Shown here piece after piece: positions 11,770 to 23,504 of a stretch of 57,500 bases of DNA. The stretch is from Chrysomallon squamiferum. Lineage: Eukaryota; Mollusca; Gastropoda; Neomphalida; Peltospiridae. How positions within the stretch are numbered: the first letter of the stretch is position 1; each line of letters begins with the position of its first letter. The stretch lies in contig CM022667.1 in NCBI GenBank assembly GCA_012295275.1, forward strand, positions 9,502,538 to 9,560,037. The letters run 5' to 3'. The position numbers and the translations under genes are program-made. A model generated the notes under the pieces. That model saw only the letters and a program-made list of their open reading frames with translations. It was not told the DNA's origin and made no database searches.

Positions 11770-12270
11770 ACGCCATCAGCATGAGCAGCATGCCACGGCA
11801 TCAGCAACGACTGACACGCATGCAACTAATTGCAATTAGCAACATGAAACCACTTAAGGAATTCAGCAGAATGTCATTAGTAAAAAACAATCAGCATCAA
11901 ATGGATAACATTCTGATACAGGCAAGTGAAGAGCAAGTCAGCAATATTAAGTCAATAATATTTCAACGAAAAAGAGATCATTTCAGCACACGAGAGAGAA
12001 ATATGGCAGCAACATTTCAGCATAAATAAGTAAGAAATATGGGAGTAACATTTCAATATAAAAGAAAGGAAAACTTCAGAACAAAAGTGAGCAACGTTAG
12101 CAAAATAGGTAAGTGAACAAAACTGTAACAACATAACGCTATACACAATAGAGAAATATGCCTGAAACATTTCAACAAACAAACCAACAATTTTGTCAAC
12201 ATAAATACTTGAAAAATATGCAAAGAACAAACACTTCAAGACAAAATTTATCAACGTCTTCAATTTATAT
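11770..12270. repeat. Degenerate tandem array with AACATTTCA and AAATATG words
   Basis: The words AGAAATATGGCAGCAACATT, AGAAATATGGGAGTAACATT and AGAAATATGCCTGAAACATT recur within 12000-12180, and diverged versions extend from about 11770 (AGCAGCA, CAGCAAC) to 12260 (AAAATATGCAAAGAACAAAC). It keeps frames partly open on both strands (81-103 codons), but these look like by-products of the repetition. Confidence 0.5.
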
Positions 12271-13426
12271 GAGCGTCGTTGGCGTCCTAAATTATGTTAT
12301 AAATATGCTACAGATAGCAAGTCTTCAAAAAAAACCAACCCAAAACAGTAATTAACATCGCCCAGATAAAATTAGAAAAGAACAAAAAAAAGAAGAAGGA
12401 AAAAGATGTATTCAGAAGCAGACACCAAGGCATTCTGTGCTGCTACTCCTGAGATACAGATGGCGCTTCTGATTATCAGCTGATGATATGTTCGAGATAT
12501 ACTACTCATTAACTTCCCCATCGCATCCCCGAGCTTCTTTCTTTCTCGTCTTTTGTCTAACAAAAAAAAAAGAAAAGAAGAAGAAAAACCTTAAAAAAAC
12601 TAAAGAAACGATAATAGAGATCACTTCTGATGGACACACAAAAAAAATACTCAGTGTAATTATGGTCTATAATACTGAAACATCAAATTGCAGGTTCATT
12701 TTTATTTCATATATATCATTTATAAAAACATGGCACATGAAAAAGTACAAAAAATACTCGACTATATGAACACAATTATTTACACAAACTCTACAAATTC
12801 ATTTTCTTTTTATGTTTTCACATTTTTGTTTCTCCGTTTTTCCAATGCCAACTCCTTCGTGTGCACACCAACGCTGCAGATGATTTCGTTGCACTGGTGT
12901 GTGGTCCCTCCGCACAAAAAATGAAGTACAAAACACGTGACAACAAAATTTCATGCACTGGTTTTTCGTGGCTTTGAAAACCAGTGCAAAAATGAAAATT
13001 AGAAAGTACCCGCATTAAGACAAAATGAGCAAAAAGAGTTCACTAACAGAAAATTAAGACAGGTGGGTTTTTGGTGATTGTTTGTTTTGTGTATTGGTTT
13101 GTTGTGGATTTATTTATTTAGTTAGTTAGTTAGTTAGTTATATTTCTATTTATTTATTAATTTATTGTTTTATTTATAGTTCGATTTATTTATTATTTGT
13201 TTAGTTACTTAATGAATTATTAATTTTTATTTATTTATTTATTTGTTTAATTTAATTTAATTTGATTGGTTAGTTCACTTAATCGCTTTAAAATGTCAAA
13301 AAAAAAAAAAAAAAAAAAGCAATGTTAATTCATCATGAACATTTGAGAGAGACAGAGAAAGAAAAAGGTAGGCTTAGGACAGAAAGAAGTAAGATAAATG
13401 AAACAAAAACAGATAATAATAATAAT

Positions 13427-13485
<59 letters not shown>

Positions 13486-14759
13486 TAATAAATAGATAAA
13501 TTAATTAATTAACAAACAAAACAAACATCTAAATTATACAACTAAAACGTAAATAAATATTAATACCAACAACTTAGATAAACAAAAATAAGAAATACAA
13601 AAACCAACAACATCAACGAAAACAAAAAACAACATCAACAATCGAAACAAAACAATCAGCACATCTATTCCCATAATTATAACAAATGGGCTTTTTTCTT
13701 CTTCTTCTTTTTTTCTTTATTTCTCTAAATAGTTTTTGCTTTGCAAATAGTCCTAATCAGCTGTGTTTTGAATCCGATCTCACAAAAAAAAAAAAAAAAA
13801 AAAAAAAATTAAAGAAAAAGAAAATTTTTCCAACGCTGAGTATCGTACTTTAGAGGCCAGGAACTAATTTTCTAGTCAATGACCCAGAAATGGCGGGACC
13901 GTCTGGTGAGCAGACGTCTGTGCTCTACGATGTACTTGAGTATTAATTTAAGCAAAATGATGGAAGGAGAAAACTGAACATAAAAACAAAGACATTTTAA
14001 ATAAATGTTTCATCATGTTTCTATGTGTGTAAGTGCGTGCGTGCGTGCTTTGTCCGTAAAGGTTAATACACTGTTAGTAGTGTGTACATGTGGGTGCTTA
14101 ATCTTCTTAGAATGCATTAATGTAAGTGCCATTTATGCGTTCGTTGTTTGTGTCTGAATAGACTGCATGCGTATCGGTAGGCAGTGTGTGTCCGTATACA
14201 TCAGTGATGTCTGTCTGTGTTTATGTTTGTGACTGTATTTGTTGTGCTTCTGTACGTGCGAGTGAATAAACCCTGGAGAAAAAAAAAATTGATAAAAGAT
14301 ATCTGTCAAGGACAACATTAAAAAAAGAGAGGAGAAAACGATTACATTATAAGAAAAAAAAATGTGAGAACGTAAGACTAAAATATCGAAACTAAAAGTA
14401 AATAAATAAATAAATTAAAAAAAACAAAAAAAAACAAGATGAAACAACAACAACAACAACAACAACAACAAAAACACATTATTCCAGAATTGAAACAATG
14501 TAATAAAACAGAAAAGGAGTAAAAGAAAAAAGAAAAGAAGAATGAAAGAATAAAGTACGAAAGAAAGAAAGAAAGAAGAATGAATGAAAAGAGAAATCAA
14601 CGAAAAGAAAAAAAAAGGATAGAATGAAAAACAAAATTAACACTGAGGAAAAAGAAAAGAGAAAATGAAACACGTGCTAGAAATCATAAAGTTATTACAT
14701 CAACAAAATAATTGTATGTTGCCTGGCAAGGACAAACTCATTAGTGCAACTTTAAACAG

Positions 14760-14799
<40 letters not shown>

Positions 14800-15579
14800 A
14801 AATTATGCAGACGTTTAAGAGTGTAAGTTTTAACAGCATGTAATACAATATTAATGTTTCGCAAAATTAAAGTTTACGATTATGGCTAACCTCGCAATCT
14901 TTTTAATTTATTTATATTTCACATGTTTATTGTTATTTTATTTTTTCTGCCATCATATTCATTTCAAAATAATTATTGCTCCTATACCTAATATTTACCA
15001 ACTTACTTATTTATTTAGCTTATTAGTGTTCGTGTTTCTTTTCTTGTTAATTTATTTACTAACTTACTTTCTTTCTTCATTCCTCACTTATTAACTTTTT
15101 TGACTGTTTATTTACGTGTCTATTCACTTACAAATTTACTTGATAGATTATTGACTTCATTATTTACTTCCTTATTTACTTATTTAGTTCCTTCCTTACC
15201 TACTAACTTACTTATTTTCTTAATTATTTAGTCATTCGTTATTTGCTTATGTGACAACGTTTAACCAGTAACTGAAAGTACATTTACTGTATTTTTTACG
15301 GTAACATTAGTGTTGGTATGTTTTAGTTTATGATGTAGATTTTATTGTTTCGTCACGTTCCTATGTAAATGCGATGTATTACTTAGTCACGATTATTGTT
15401 TCAGCTTTCTAGCCACATTACTTGATTGTGGAGAAATCGTTACGTTACTTGTGTCGAATACGTTACATATAGTTCTATAAACAAAAAAACAAATAAAACA
15501 ACGTGTATGTTTGTCTATAAAAAAAAACTTAAATACATCTTTCTGTTTGTGTTTGTGATAAATATTAAACATTATAAAT
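12271..15579. other. Gene-free spacer with microsatellites and a hairpin
   Basis: No supported gene. It contains a perfect 11-bp hairpin stem GCACTGGTTTT / AAAACCAGTGC at 12955-12987, a TTAG run (13119-13139), an AAT array (13414-13493), poly-A tracts (about 13299-13318, 13783-13808 and 14764-14795), a CAA run (14444-14470) and a long TTTA/CTTA-type degenerate tract (about 14895-15240). Lysine- or phenylalanine-rich frames here are translations of low-complexity sequence. Confidence 0.6.
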
Positions 15580-16135
15580 TAACCCACTCCAGAAACGGTT
15601 TACAAAAATCAACCGGGAATCAATTAGCCAATCGAAAACCATCTTAGAATAAAGAAGCAAAAATCTGATACTAAAAAGCTTCCAGTCGGTGACAGTTTTG
15701 AAAACATGATTACTAGTTCCGGTTAACCAGTAAGAAATCCGGTTTAGGATTATTATCATCATCGTCATCACACTCTTGTCCTTCGATTAAACGATTTATT
15801 ATTTAAAATTCCTCTGAAATATCCAATACAAAGGCTCATTTGAAATCACCGAATATTGTTATCCAATAGACAGTCCTTATAAATACATTTACAAATAATA
15901 TCCATCCATAATATGGCATGAATCAAATACAATTAAAACTAACTATCCAATCCACTGCTGGTTTAGAAAATAATTAACGTACAATAAACCAATCAACGGT
16001 TTGATTAGAAAAAACGTTATCCAATCCAAAACGAGTTTTAAGCTATCGCCAAACAAAACAAAAATGTTATTCAACCTTCAGTTGGTTTAGAAATTAAAAT
16101 AAATATTGTGGTTAATTAACTTTCCAGTCCAGATG
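15580..16135. repeat. Degenerate array with ATCCAATCC and GGTTTAGAAA words
   Basis: Related units recur: CCAATCGAAAACCATCTTAG, TATCCAATAGACAG, ATCCAATCCACTGCTGGTTT, CCAATCAACGGTTTGATTAG, ATCCAATCCAAAACGAG, TTCAACCTTCAGTTGGTTTA. Spacing is irregular (about 50-65 bases). It lies immediately 3' of the minus-strand gene at 16264-18147 and would fall in its 3' UTR if the AATAAA at 15795-15800 (minus strand) is used. Confidence 0.45.
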
Positions 16136-16165
16136 TATTTTGTTCCTTCTTTCGAGGTGTTTTAA

Positions 16166-16167
<2 letters not shown>

Positions 16168-16233
<66 letters not shown>
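16168..16233. repeat. AAT trinucleotide array
   Basis: Pure (AAT)n of about 66 bp, 30 bases from the stop codon of the 627-aa gene. Confidence 0.95.
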
Positions 16234-16235
<2 letters not shown>

Positions 16236-16263
16236 TTAAAGAGCTTTTAATGAGTAGCTATTT

Positions 16264-18147
16264 TTAGCAGTGCAGGTCGTTGTTACTGCAGACATTATCA
16301 ATCATTACTTGGACTTCCCATCGTAAAGCGCTCATGTGACTGTCCACCGAATTATACACGTTTCTCACAGTCTGCTCAATGTTGAATATTCTTGCCATCA
16401 TCTCTCTTATCTGGTGCTCCTGTTCGTTCGATCCTGACTGAAGTTCCCGGATGTACTGTTCGTGTTTCTCCGCTATCTGTTTGAGTTCTCGAATCTCGCC
16501 TCTGCTCCTGATGACCAGATCGCGTAGGTTGTCCACTCGTCCGTCCACCTTTGTGTACTGGGCGTTGAAGTAACTGGCATACTGAGAGCCGTACGTCACT
16601 GGGGTCTCATCTCTCTGAAACGTCCCGTCTTCAAGACGCGTGATTTTGTTGTTTTGTAAGGTGACCTTTGACCTTAGTTTTCGAAATCGGCCACGAAGTC
16701 TTCCCATCGACCTTTCTAGCTGCCTGACCCTGATTTCAGACTTCGTCTGAATGTGAAAAGATTTTTTCTTGAATAGTTCCAGTTCCTGAACTTTCTTTTT
16801 GAGATTACGAATCACCGACGGCTCGTTTGTCGACTTATTTGCCTTCGGTACCTTCTTAGATTTTTTATGATCCCTATTAATTATTCCGCTTGTAATATTT
16901 TTAATTTTAATATCCGTTTCGTTCCACGCCACGTCCGTTTCGTTGATGGTTATATACGTTTGGTTCACAAATGCCGTTTCATTCAGAGTAATATCCGTTT
17001 GGTTCACTGTAACTTCCGTTTGATTCGCTATAACTTCTGTTTGATTTACTGTAACTTCCGTTTGGTTCACTGTAACATCCGTTTGGTTCACTGTAACTTC
17101 CGTTTGATTTACTGTAACTTCCGTCTGGTTCACTGTAACATCCGTTTCATTCACTGTAACTTCCGTTTGATTTACTGTAACTTCCGTTTGGTTCACTGTA
17201 ACATCCGTTTCGTTCACTGTAACTTCCGTTGTGGTAATCGCAACTTCCGTTTTGTTAGCCGTAACATTGTTTCCCTTAATTGCAACTACCGATTCTTTAA
17301 TTTCAACTTCCGTTTCATTAACTGTTATTTCATTTTCTTTAAACTCTTTCTTCTTATTCATAGCAAACGGTTTCTTCTTTATTATTTTCCTTTCTTTTAC
17401 TCTAACATCCGTTGTCTGTGTTTTATTTGAGGAAATATCTGTAACGTTACCCAAAATCTTCGCAGAAATATTTGCCACTTTTTCTCTCGTCGTTTCCACT
17501 TTAATGGTGACGTTGTCGCTGTTGACAACAATTTTCTTCGAGGCGTACATCTCTGTTATTGCCACGTCACCACGTCGAAATACTTTCCTCTGCTTTACGT
17601 TTTGTTTTCCTTTCTTTTTTTTACGATTTTTTTCACTGGAAACGGCAGATGAGTTTATGGAATCGCTGAAGGGGACGTCTAAGTTGTCTTTCGTGCGTGT
17701 CGTTGTTGACGTAGAACTGCCAGGCGTCGTACTAGGTTTTGGAGGATGCTGCTGTTCTAACATCCTTTCAAGTTTCGTTAATCTGTCATGGTGATCTTTA
17801 AGTGTCAACCTCACTCTATACGCCTCTTCAATCATCGAGTTTTCAAACTGTTCTAACGCCGGTAACAGAATATTCAAAGCGTTTTCATCGTTTAAATCAA
17901 CGGTTTGATTAACGAGCGTTGAAAACAAACCCCGCAAACGAAACTGCTCGCTTTTGTCTGACAGCGACAGATAACTGAGAATATCTTTACGGGTGAAAAA
18001 GTGTCGTCTGCTACTGCTCGCAGATTTTGACACTCCCGCGCCTAACACGGCTACTGGCCCACATTTGCGAAATACCGAGGTTATGTCCAAAAACATGACT
18101 GAAACGAACAAAAAGTTCACCGCAGACGTTGATGATGCCAACGCCAT
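16264..18147 (-). CDS. Unrecognised secreted-type protein: N-glycosylation-sequon heptad repeats plus coiled coil, 627 aa
   Basis: I do not recognise the family. One uninterrupted frame runs from ATG 18145-18147 (context GAGGATGG, A at -3 and G at +4) to the stop at 16264-16266. Residues 10-20 (VNFLFVSVMFL) are a hydrophobic core suited to a signal peptide. Residues 85-130 are helical. Residues 170-190 are Lys/Arg-rich. Residues 274-420 are about 20 repeats of V-T-V-N-(Q/E)-T-(E/D), most with an N-X-T sequon, encoded by 21-bp units at about 16888-17328. Residues 440-505 and 530-610 look like charged coiled coils, and the chain ends with Cys620 and Cys627. If the signal peptide is real, the reading is a secreted, possibly heavily glycosylated, disulfide-linked oligomer. 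A candidate poly(A) signal lies at 15795-15800. Intronless structure, high repeat identity and lack of recognised domains suggest a young or fast-evolving gene. Confidence 0.7.
   Translation of the reverse strand: MALASSTSAVNFLFVSVMFLDITSVFRKCGPVAVLGAGVSKSASSSRRHFFTRKDILSYLSLSDKSEQFRLRGLFSTLVNQTVDLNDENALNILLPALEQFENSMIEEAYRVRLTLKDHHDRLTKLERMLEQQHPPKPSTTPGSSTSTTTRTKDNLDVPFSDSINSSAVSSEKNRKKKKGKQNVKQRKVFRRGDVAITEMYASKKIVVNSDNVTIKVETTREKVANISAKILGNVTDISSNKTQTTDVRVKERKIIKKKPFAMNKKKEFKENEITVNETEVEIKESVVAIKGNNVTANKTEVAITTTEVTVNETDVTVNQTEVTVNQTEVTVNETDVTVNQTEVTVNQTEVTVNQTDVTVNQTEVTVNQTEVIANQTEVTVNQTDITLNETAFVNQTYITINETDVAWNETDIKIKNITSGIINRDHKKSKKVPKANKSTNEPSVIRNLKKKVQELELFKKKSFHIQTKSEIRVRQLERSMGRLRGRFRKLRSKVTLQNNKITRLEDGTFQRDETPVTYGSQYASYFNAQYTKVDGRVDNLRDLVIRSRGEIRELKQIAEKHEQYIRELQSGSNEQEHQIREMMARIFNIEQTVRNVYNSVDSHMSALRWEVQVMIDNVCSNNDLHC
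16888..17328 (-). repeat. 21-bp coding minisatellite encoding VTVN(Q/E)T(E/D) heptads
   Basis: About 21 consecutive 7-codon units; the central 11-12 (about residues 309-389) are nearly identical and the outer ones are diverged. One unit (FVNQTY) has lost a codon, but the frame is kept throughout. Outer units lose the sequon first (VEIKESV, VAITTTE, IKIKNIT), which fits expansion from the middle. Confidence 0.9.
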
Positions 18148-20131
<1,984 letters not shown>

Positions 20132-20527
20132 CAAATTATTGTTTGTCTAGACTTAATGAGACGATGAACTTCACATCTAACTGGATCTTTTGAACTCTTA
20201 ACGTGTCCTCTCTCATTTTAACTGACCCCGAATTCAATTAAAAGGTAGTCTAGGCGACAATGACGCGGAATTAAATTGAAAAGGTTCCTCCAAACAGATC
20301 TCACAGATAGCAAGATCTGGCCGTGAGAAAAGTCGTTTAAATAAAAAGATAGATAGCCTTTGCTTTTTCGCTACACCATGCGTTCCAGCCACTGATCAAA
20401 GGATATGATACATTATTTATTTTTCTATGGGAGGTTGGATTGTTAAAAAGTATACCTTTCTAATAATCGAATCATGAGTAGCGAACTGATTGGTGACACA
20501 CACGCGCACACACACACACAGTCTCAC

Positions 20528-20535
20528 AGAGAGAG

Positions 20536-20614
<79 letters not shown>
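20528..20614. repeat. (AG)n array with one interruption, 87 bp
   Basis: AG run broken once (AGCGAG), preceded by an AC run. It directly adjoins the tRNA-like unit at 20668-20748, as a simple tail often adjoins a SINE. Confidence 0.97.
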
Positions 20615-20618
<4 letters not shown>

Positions 20619-20667
20619 AGAAGAAAACCCCTTACAAACCTGTCAACAACTAAATCCTACTGTAAAG

Positions 20668-20748
20668 ACGGGGACACGATCCACTGACCTCCTGCACAAA
20701 GCTTACTAACAAAACAGCATACCAGGACCAACTCCAGCCTACCGCGCC
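20668..20748 (-). mobile_element. tRNA-derived SINE-like unit
   Basis: On the minus strand the order resembles a tRNA gene: a GCGCGGTAGGCTGGAGTTGG head similar to an acceptor/D-arm with A box, then a middle part, then GGAGGTCAGTGGATCGTGTC, which looks like a variable loop plus T-arm with B box GGATCGTGTCC (consensus GGTTCGANTCC). The D-arm and T-arm bases are too diverged for a functional tRNA. The adjoining AG/CT array lies on its 3' side. A short non-autonomous retroelement is more likely than a tRNA gene. Confidence 0.45.
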
Positions 20749-21052
20749 TATCATACCGCGCTACAAGAACGCCACCTGATATGACCTTGGCCACCAAGTG
20801 CAAATATTCGGCACTTTTCGCACCAGTTCGTGACTGTAATTAAATAAACAGAAGTGCAAATAGCAGTGTGCTCACCTTTTCCAGGTATGGCTCTTTATTA
20901 GGAGCGTCTAGCACGAGAGATACTGTAACCTAAATGATTTTGTTTAATTCCCTTACAATTGTCATCTCTCTTTCAGATCTCCTCAAAAAACTCCTTTAGA
21001 ATGAATGTCCAAGATACTTTTTCTTTCTTTCTTCTTTCAATAGTAAACAGAA

Positions 21053-21105
<53 letters not shown>

Positions 21106-21983
21106 TATCATCTTATTTAATTAAATAAAGATGACAAAAACATGCTGATGATGGCTATAACGACAACATAATCAATACTGCAATGATAATTAATGAAGAA
21201 AAAAAAAACAAAAAAAAAAAACACACGCTCTTACATGAACTACATAGTTATTGCATTAAAAATTATATGAAGGTGATGATGATGTTAATAATAACAACAT
21301 AATCAGTACTGCAATGATAATGAATGGACAAAAACAGATCAACAATACTTTTCAATATCTCTTTGAAATAAGGAACTATGATGATAATGGTGTGATGCTC
21401 ATTCTGATGCTAATAATACTGTCGTTTAAATCTAAGTACACAATTATACAGTTTTAAATTTCCATATAAAATAAGCCTTTTCTTCTTCATCTTCTTTTCA
21501 TCGAATGCACAGCCATATCTTACGATATTAACCTTTGAAAAACACATAATCCTAACAAAACTTTTGAAATATTCATGGGTCATTGTGTGAATGGGACTGA
21601 AGCAAATCACGGGGTTACAGTCACGTGATATACATTTGTTAGTGCAGGCAAAAGTGCTGACATCTGTTAATAATGATGAACAACGAAATGGAGCTGTGAA
21701 ACAGTGAATGACTTTGTATTAGTTTCTAAATGAATCGATGATTACTTTATTTAGAATGATTCTTATATATCAATTTCTAAGTTCTGATTTCCTAACACTA
21801 ACAGGCGTCAAGGTATATTCGTCTTTGTACTTTTCGCATAATATGCCTGGTCCTAATTTAAACATGAAATCATTCATTTTGTTTTAATCGTGGTTAATGT
21901 CACACGGAGGTAACAAAAAAAAAAAAAAAATTGTTTTTTTTTTGTTGTCTTTTTGTCCCCCTTAAATAATAATAATAATAATA

Positions 21984-22048
<65 letters not shown>

Positions 22049-22340
22049 ATTCAGTAAAATACGTAATAAAAATGAATCTGCTTACAATTGCTGTAATTAT
22101 TATTACCATCATTAAGATTTAATTTTCATTTTTATCAAGTTTTTATTTTATTTTATTTTATTTTATTTTATTTTATTTATTTACTAAGTTTATTTATTTA
22201 TTTATTACGCGTGAAAAATAAACCAACTTTTATTTAGGTAAATACGGTTTTTAAAACCAGTAACTTGAACGTTTTACTCTAAATGCCTGAGTTGGCAGTG
22301 GCTGGGGTGCAGTTTTTGCAGACTACTTGTCTATTACGTA
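20749..22340. other. Spacer with AAT/ATT arrays
   Basis: No supported gene. AAT array at 21054-21102; a compound (AAT)n-(ATT)n palindromic array at 21967-22047; poly-A then poly-T around 21916-21943; ATTTT pentanucleotide run at 22141-22180. Confidence 0.6.
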
Positions 22341-22579
22341 AGTAAGCCAGTCGTTTCGTTCGTCCTCGTTGGTTTTTCTCGCCTGCTGAAGAAGGTAATT
22401 ATCGTAGAACTCTGACAATTGTTGCAGGCATCACAGAATATCAACAAATTGACCATGAACAAGCTGATAATGTTCAAGTGGAAGAAAAAGATTCTGATGC
22501 TCTCAGTCTGCCTAGTTCCGGTGGAATAAACGATAAGAAACCTAAGTGTTACATGAGTGAGATTGCATCTTTGACTTGA
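22341..22579 (+). pseudogene. Orphan coding-like segment (possible terminal exon or relic), no recognised family
   Basis: A frame without an ATG near its start opens after a TAA near 22341 and stays open to TGA at 22577-22579, ending in GGINDKKPKCYMSEIASLT. An acceptor-like sequence (ACAATTGTTGCAG) ends at 22427, so 22428-22579 could be a final exon coding an acidic tail (ITEYQQIDHEQADNVQVEEK and onward). Codon use is less AT-extreme than in the flanks. No partner exon was found upstream, and ADAT1 starts 710 bases further on. It could equally be a relic of a mobile element or chance. Confidence 0.25.
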
Positions 22580-23288
22580 TAATTATACAAGCCTAACGGG
22601 GGGTCGAAGACTTTGTTCCGTATTAGATTGAACGCCTCTCGTGTAAAGGACGTATAAATACTTGTTTATCGAAACGAAGTTCAAAAGGTTCTCTTTTTTT
22701 TTTTTTTCCTTTTTTCTTTTTCATATTTACTGTTCCATTTTACAGACATTATTAATATTAATATTATGAAATAAATGGTTTATCTTTAGAATATCTATAA
22801 ATAAATTATTGTTTAAGTTTACTAATTTATTCTTGGACACAATAAAAAAAAAAAAATAAATAAATAAAAATTCTAGCATTCGTACTGCATTTGACCTTTG
22901 TTTTATTTGTTAAAGTCACGTTCAAATATAGCGATAACTTTTTAAAGTAAATGGGTTTCTCGCAGAGGAATTTACAAAGGAAGAAAACCGAGCGTAACAT
23001 AGATTTAAAATACTACCGAGAGACAGTCAACGTTTCTTTTCACTTTCATTTCACTTCGAAACTTGTAAGGAAGAGTTAATAAAATGTTCAAATATCGCGG
23101 CCATAAAATCTAGAAATAATAACACAAACTACTAGTTATTTATGAATATAATTTAAACTGCTACCGTATCTTGAATTTATTGCTTCCTGATGTTGAACAA
23201 AATGGTTAATCCAACAGCATAAAGTGATAAACGTGCCTAAAAATACTGAGGACCAAGACTAAACAGATTTTCATATAAATTATCAGTC

Positions 23289-23452
23289 ATGTCCTGGAAA
23301 AGTGACGTTAAGTTTGCTTCAAAAGTTGCTGATTGCTGCAAGCAGGCTTACGAGAAACAGAAAAAGAAAGGAAAGAAGACAGGACCAAGGCGAGAGTGGA
23401 CTTTGTTAGCGTGTGTTTGTGTTACGGTTGAAAACGGTAGGTTCTGTTACAT

Positions 23453-23504
<52 letters not shown>

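Noticed and set aside
16867-17794. Two 187-codon plus-strand frames overlapping the 627-aa gene
   Set aside because: They are antisense shadows: the 21-bp repeat keeps all frames open, and the minus-strand frame has the start context, sequon pattern and coiled coil.
20668-20748. Functional tRNA gene
   Set aside because: T-arm and D-arm consensus bases are broken and no clear acceptor stem closes; a SINE relic is more likely.
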